Positions 60,432-64,000 of a stretch of DNA of 64,000 nucleotides are shown here, one piece after another. Within the stretch, counting starts at the first letter, position 1. The number at the start of each line of letters is the position of its first letter. This DNA comes from Streptomyces spiralis (GTDB lineage Bacteria > Actinomycetota > Actinomycetes > Streptomycetales > Streptomycetaceae), in assembly GCF_014654675.1 (NCBI RefSeq), contig NZ_BNBC01000009.1:124001-188000 (forward strand), read 5' to 3'. The notes under the pieces were generated by a model that saw only the letters and a program-made list of their open reading frames with translations, did no database searches and had not been told where the DNA came from. A program made the position numbers and the translations under genes.

Positions 60432-60988
60432 GACCGGCTCCAGTCGCCCGACTTGCCGCCCGTCTTCTCCTCCACCCGCACGTCCGTGATGATCGCCCCC
60501 TTGTCGACCGCCTTGACCATGTCGATCACGGTGAGCGCGGCGACCGAGACCGCGGTGAGCGCCTCCATCTCCACGCCCGTGCGGTCCGTCGTCTTCACGG
60601 TGGCCGTGATCTCCACGGCGTCGTCCGCGACCGACAGGTCCAGTTTCACACCCGACACCGACAACGGGTGGCACAGCGGGATGAGGTCCGGGGTGCGCTT
60701 GGCGCCCATGATCCCGGCGATCCGCGCGGTGGCGAGGGCGTCGCCCTTGGGCACCCCCTCGCCGCGCAGCAGCTCCACCACGCGGGGCGAGACGAGGACG
60801 CGGCCGCTGGCGCGGGCGGTGCGCGAGGTCACCTCCTTGCCGGACACGTCGACCATGCGGGCGGCGCCCGCGTCGTCGATGTGCGTCAGTCGGTCCTGCG
60901 TGACCTCCTGTGCGCGGTCCTGCGCGACGTCTTGTGCGCGGCTGTGCGCGGAGGGTCCGGGGGTCTCCCCCCGGGAAGGCGTAGTCAT
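60428..60988 (-). CDS. moaC: Cyclic pyranopterin monophosphate synthase
   Basis: 186 residues. A variable Asp/Gln/Arg-rich N-terminus of about 35 residues precedes the MoaC domain: [27 protein letters not shown] (metal-binding region) and [18 protein letters not shown] with the catalytic Lys/Asp region in DMVKAVDKG. It is coupled to moaB. An 85-base gap separates it from moeA. Confidence 0.95.
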   Translation of the reverse strand: MTTPSRGETPGPSAHSRAQDVAQDRAQEVTQDRLTHIDDAGAARMVDVSGKEVTSRTARASGRVLVSPRVVELLRGEGVPKGDALATARIAGIMGAKRTPDLIPLCHPLSVSGVKLDLSVADDAVEITATVKTTDRTGVEMEALTAVSVAALTVIDMVKAVDKGAIITDVRVEEKTGGKSGDWSRS

Positions 60989-61073
60989 GCTCTGTGGCGC
61001 TCCCGGTCCGGGCCCGGCGCGGTGCGGCGCGCGGGCCTGCTGTGCGCGACACGGTACCGCCAACCAGCGACGG

Positions 61074-62396
61074 TCAGCCGAGGAGGACCACCTCGACCTC
61101 GTCGCCGGGCGCCACGGACTCGACGTCCTCGGGCACGACGATGAGGGCGTCGGCCTGCGCGAGGGCGGCGATCAGATGGGAGCCGCTGCCCCCGACCGGG
61201 GTCACCTCGCCGTCGGCGTACGTCCCGCGCAGGAACTGCCTGCGGCCCTTCGGGGAGCTCAGCGCCTTCTCCGCCGCCAGCGTGGCCCGGGCCGTGGGCC
61301 GGTGGACGTCCTGAAGGCCCATCAGGGTGCGGATGGCGGGCCGGACGAACAGCTCGAAGGACACGTACGACGACACCGGGTTGCCGGGCAGCGCCAGCAG
61401 CGGGATGTGCTCGCGGCCGATGGTGCCGAAGCCCTGCGGCTTGCCCGGCTGCATGGCGAGCTTGCGGAACTCCACGCCGCCGCCCGGCACGTCCTCGTCG
61501 CCGACGTGCGACAGCGCCTCCTTGACCACGTCGTACGCCCCGACGCTCACGCCGCCGGTGGTGACCATCAGGTCGGCGCGGACGAGCTGGTCCTCGATGG
61601 TGGACCGCAGGACGTCGGCGTCGTCGGCGACGGCGCCCACCCGGTAGGCGATGGCACCGGCGTCCCGGGCCGCCGCGGTCAGGGCGAAGCTGTTGGAGTC
61701 GTAGATCTGGCCGTTGCGCAGCTGCTCGTCGGGCTGGACGAGCTCGCTGCCGGTGGACAGCACCACCACGCGCGGGCGCGGGCGCACCCGGACCGTGCCC
61801 CGGCCGATCGCGGCGAGCAGCGCGATCTGCGGCGGCCCGAGGACCGTGCCGGTCTCCAGGGCGAGGTCGCCGGCCTTCACGTCGCTGCCCTTGGCGCGCA
61901 CGTGCGCGCGTGCCTCGGCCGGCCGGTACACGCGCACCTGGCCGGTGGCGCCCTCCGGGGACAGGCTGCGGGCGCGCATCCCGCTGACGGGGCCCTCGCC
62001 GAGCCCGCCGTCGGTCCACTCCACGGGAACGACCGTCTCGGCGCCGGGCGGCAGCGGGGCGCCGGTCATGATCCGGGCCGCCTGACCGGGGCCCACATGG
62101 ATCAGGTCGGCCGCGCCCGCGGCGACGTCCCCGACGACCTCCAGCGCGGCCGGGAACTCCTCGCTCGCGCCCGAGACGTCCCCGACGCGCACCGCGTACC
62201 CGTCCATGGAGCTGTTGTCGAACGGCGGCAGCGACAGCGGCACCATGACGTCCTCGACCAGGACGCAGCCCTGGGCGTCGAGCAGCTGCAGCTCGATGGG
62301 GTCCAGGGGGCGGACGGTGGTGAGGACGTCCTCCAGGTGCTCGTCCACCGACCACAGACGGTCCGGTTCCGTGGTGTGGTGCCCGCCGCTGCTCAA
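61074..62396 (-). CDS. moeA: MoeA/gephyrin-like protein (possible Glp)
   Basis: 440 residues, normal for MoeA. Motifs: [23 protein letters not shown]-type loop ([19 protein letters not shown]), [17 protein letters not shown] and [15 protein letters not shown]. It inserts molybdenum into adenylated molybdopterin. In actinobacteria a gephyrin-like paralog (Glp) next to galU and rimJ has a cell-division role with GLPR/SepX; this protein has the matching neighbourhood and could play either role. A 4-base gap to galU implies one operon. Confidence 0.92.
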   Translation of the reverse strand: MSSGGHHTTEPDRLWSVDEHLEDVLTTVRPLDPIELQLLDAQGCVLVEDVMVPLSLPPFDNSSMDGYAVRVGDVSGASEEFPAALEVVGDVAAGAADLIHVGPGQAARIMTGAPLPPGAETVVPVEWTDGGLGEGPVSGMRARSLSPEGATGQVRVYRPAEARAHVRAKGSDVKAGDLALETGTVLGPPQIALLAAIGRGTVRVRPRPRVVVLSTGSELVQPDEQLRNGQIYDSNSFALTAAARDAGAIAYRVGAVADDADVLRSTIEDQLVRADLMVTTGGVSVGAYDVVKEALSHVGDEDVPGGGVEFRKLAMQPGKPQGFGTIGREHIPLLALPGNPVSSYVSFELFVRPAIRTLMGLQDVHRPTARATLAAEKALSSPKGRRQFLRGTYADGEVTPVGGSGSHLIAALAQADALIVVPEDVESVAPGDEVEVVLLG

Positions 62397-62400
62397 CTCG

Positions 62401-63303
62401 TCACATCTCCTCGGCCACGTACCGCTTCAGCCAGGCCCTGAAGTCGGGGCCCAGGTCCTCACGTTCGCACGCGAGCCGGACAATGGCACGCAGGTAGTCG
62501 CCGCGGTCGCCGGTGTCGTAGCGGCGGCCCTTGAAGACGACGCCGTGCACCGGGCCGCCGACGCTTTCGTCCTCGGCGAGCTTCTGCAGGGCGTCGGTGA
62601 GCTGGATCTCGCCACCGCGGCCCGGCTCCGTCTTGCGGAGTATGTCGAAGATGTGCGGGTCGAGGACGTAACGGCCGATGATCGCGTAGTGCGAGGGGGC
62701 CTCCGCCGCGCTCGGCTTCTCGACCAGGCCGGTCACCTGGACGACGTCGCTGTCCTGGGTGGCCTCCACGGCCGCGCAGCCGTAGAGGTGGATCTGCTCG
62801 GGGGCGACCTCCATGAGGGCGACGACGCTGCCGCCGTAGGTCTCCTGCACCTCGATCATCCGCTGCAGCAGCGGGTCGCGCGGGTCGATCAGGTCGTCGC
62901 CGAGCAGCACGGCGAAGGGCTCGTGACCGACGTGCGGGGCGGCGCAGAGCACCGCGTGGCCCAGACCCTTGGGGTCGCCCTGGCGGACGTAGTGCATGGT
63001 CGCGAGGTCACTGGACTCCTGGACCTTGGCGAGCCGCTCGGCGTCGCCCTTCTTCTCCAGGGCGGATTCCAGCTCGTAGTTGCGGTCGAAGTGGTCCTCG
63101 AGGGGGCGCTTGTTGCGGCCCGTCACCATGAGGACGTCGTCGAGGCCCGCGGTGACGGCCTCCTCGACCACGTACTGGATCGCCGGCTTGTCCACGACCG
63201 GCAGCATCTCCTTGGGAGTGGCCTTGGTAGCCGGCAGGAAGCGGGTGCCCAGGCCTGCCGCGGGGATGACGGCCTTGCTGATCCGGGGGTGCGACTCACT
63301 CAT
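62401..63303 (-). CDS. galU: UTP-glucose-1-phosphate uridylyltransferase
   Basis: 300 residues. Nucleotide-binding AVIPAAGLGTRFLPATKATPKEMLPVVDKPAIQYVVEEA, FAVLLGDDLI (DD metal motif), GLVEKPSAAEAPSHYAIIGRYV and GGEIQLTDALQKL. It makes UDP-glucose, the precursor of cell envelope sugars and the galTE pathway. ATG 63303; the longer frame upstream is not used. Divergent from the cyclo-ligase gene. Confidence 0.96.
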   Translation of the reverse strand: MSESHPRISKAVIPAAGLGTRFLPATKATPKEMLPVVDKPAIQYVVEEAVTAGLDDVLMVTGRNKRPLEDHFDRNYELESALEKKGDAERLAKVQESSDLATMHYVRQGDPKGLGHAVLCAAPHVGHEPFAVLLGDDLIDPRDPLLQRMIEVQETYGGSVVALMEVAPEQIHLYGCAAVEATQDSDVVQVTGLVEKPSAAEAPSHYAIIGRYVLDPHIFDILRKTEPGRGGEIQLTDALQKLAEDESVGGPVHGVVFKGRRYDTGDRGDYLRAIVRLACEREDLGPDFRAWLKRYVAEEM

Positions 63304-63503
63304 GCCCGCCACCTTATCCGCCGATCGGACCGCCCTTGCGCGGGCTCCGGGCTTCCGGTTCGCCGACCGCATATGAACGGCACACGTGCGGCCCAGGGAC
63401 ACACGGGACACTGGGACCGGTGCCCCGCAGGGACGTCCCGGGGGTGGCCCCGCAAGGATGGGCGATCGCGCGCTCAGGACTCGAGAAAGGTGCGGAGGCG
63501 GCC

Positions 63504-64000
63504 TTGGCTGAGATCGGACGGACGACGGAGCCCGCCAAGCGGACGGTGCGGCGGGAGCTCCTCGCGGCGAGGGACGGGCTCACGGCGGACGAGCTGCGCC
63601 GGGCGGCGTCGGCGCTGGCCCGGCGCGCGCTGGCGCTGCCCGAGCTGGCGCGGGCGCGCACGGTGGCCGCGTACGTCTCGGTGGGCACCGAGCCGGGCAC
63701 CCTCGCGCTGCTCGACGCGCTGCGCGCGCGGGGCGTACGTGTGCTGCTGCCCGCCCTGCTGCCCGACAACGACCTGGACTGGGGCGTGTACGCCGGGGAG
63801 GACTCCCTCGCGCGCGTGCGGCACGGCGGGAAGATGGCGCTGCAGGAACCGGCCGGGGAGCGCCTCGGCCCGGACGCCGTGACGGCCGCCGACGTCGTCC
63901 TGCTGCCGGGCCTCGCCGTCGACGTGCGCGGGATGCGGCTGGGGCGCGGCGGCGGCTCCTACGACCGTGTCCTGGCCCGCCTGGAGCGGGCGGGCGCGCA
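63504..64000 (+). CDS. 5-formyltetrahydrofolate cyclo-ligase, 5' part (runs off window)
   Basis: 165 residues are visible. The family signature is present: RRELLAARDGLTADELRRAA, TVAAYVSVGTEPGT, LLPALLPDNDLDWG and the C-terminal VLLPGLAVDVRGMRLGRGGGSYDR, which is the ATP/folate-binding motif. It converts 5-formyl-THF to 5,10-methenyl-THF. The start is TTG 63504, with GGAGG 5 bases upstream and no other in-frame start nearby. Its location next to galU matches the conserved actinobacterial cluster. Confidence 0.93.
   Translation, partial: MAEIGRTTEPAKRTVRRELLAARDGLTADELRRAASALARRALALPELARARTVAAYVSVGTEPGTLALLDALRARGVRVLLPALLPDNDLDWGVYAGEDSLARVRHGGKMALQEPAGERLGPDAVTAADVVLLPGLAVDVRGMRLGRGGGSYDRVLARLERAGA

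Overview
The window is high-GC chromosomal DNA from a Streptomyces, probably close to the S. coelicolor/S. lividans group. The evidence is strong third-position G/C bias, GTG and TTG starts behind GGAGG sites, the galT-galE-galK order, an SsgA-like protein (SsgE-type), an actinobacterial RpfB-like protein, a protein O-mannosyltransferase followed by two penicillin-binding proteins, and a galU-moeA-moaC-moaB-rimJ block. Species placement rests on remembered gene order, not on a search. No rRNA, CRISPR array, transposase, integrase or large biosynthetic cluster is visible. One tRNA-Ala(CGC) is present.

Layout. 1-6.4 kb: housekeeping genes (3' part of prs, rplY, pth), a membrane protein, an LAETG surface protein and ppc, the last two separated by a 24-bp-stem terminator. 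6.6-11.7 kb: fatty-acid desaturase with a TetR regulator and an operator-like triple repeat; VOC protein plus trans-aconitate methyltransferase divergent from a MarR regulator; an orphan NarL-type regulator and a GNAT. 11.8-18.2 kb: galactose locus (galTEK, divergent SSS symporter and small membrane protein) and a second orphan regulator that lacks its phospho-acceptor Asp. 18.5-25.3 kb: two tandem 639-residue beta-propeller membrane proteins, an ABC-F ATPase and a Uma2-type nuclease. 25.3-31.5 kb: ispE, rsmA, an RpfB-like protein, tatD, a zinc-ribbon-like protein and rsmI. 31.6-37.7 kb: cell envelope genes (O-mannosyltransferase, two PBPs, ssgE). A 69-bp copy of the 3' end of the mannosyltransferase gene lies 364 bp downstream.

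37.8-46.7 kb: an ECF metal transporter (MN-Q-O) that appears leaderless and has a Nur-type box in its promoter, then a serine hydrolase, a DUF1876 protein, a DMT exporter, a YbaK protein and a TetR-MMPL exporter pair. 46.8-50.4 kb: tricorn protease and a small hydrophilic protein. 50.5-54.6 kb: a Baeyer-Villiger-type monooxygenase, alpha/beta hydrolase and SDR translationally coupled in one operon, divergent from a MerR regulator. 54.6-57.6 kb: exonuclease III, a GNAT, a GT2 glycosyltransferase and a UTRA protein that lacks its DNA-binding domain, next to the tRNA. 57.7-64 kb: a SepX/GLPR-like membrane protein, rimJ-like acetyltransferase, moaB, moaC, moeA (Glp-like), galU and, divergently, 5-formyl-THF cyclo-ligase, cut by the window end.

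Most genes are chromosomal core. The points that deserve most attention are the Nur-boxed leaderless ECF operon, the duplicated pmt 3' end with only synonymous changes, the Glp/SepX-type cell-division neighbourhood, the degenerate regulators, and several unassigned palindromic operators beside local regulators.
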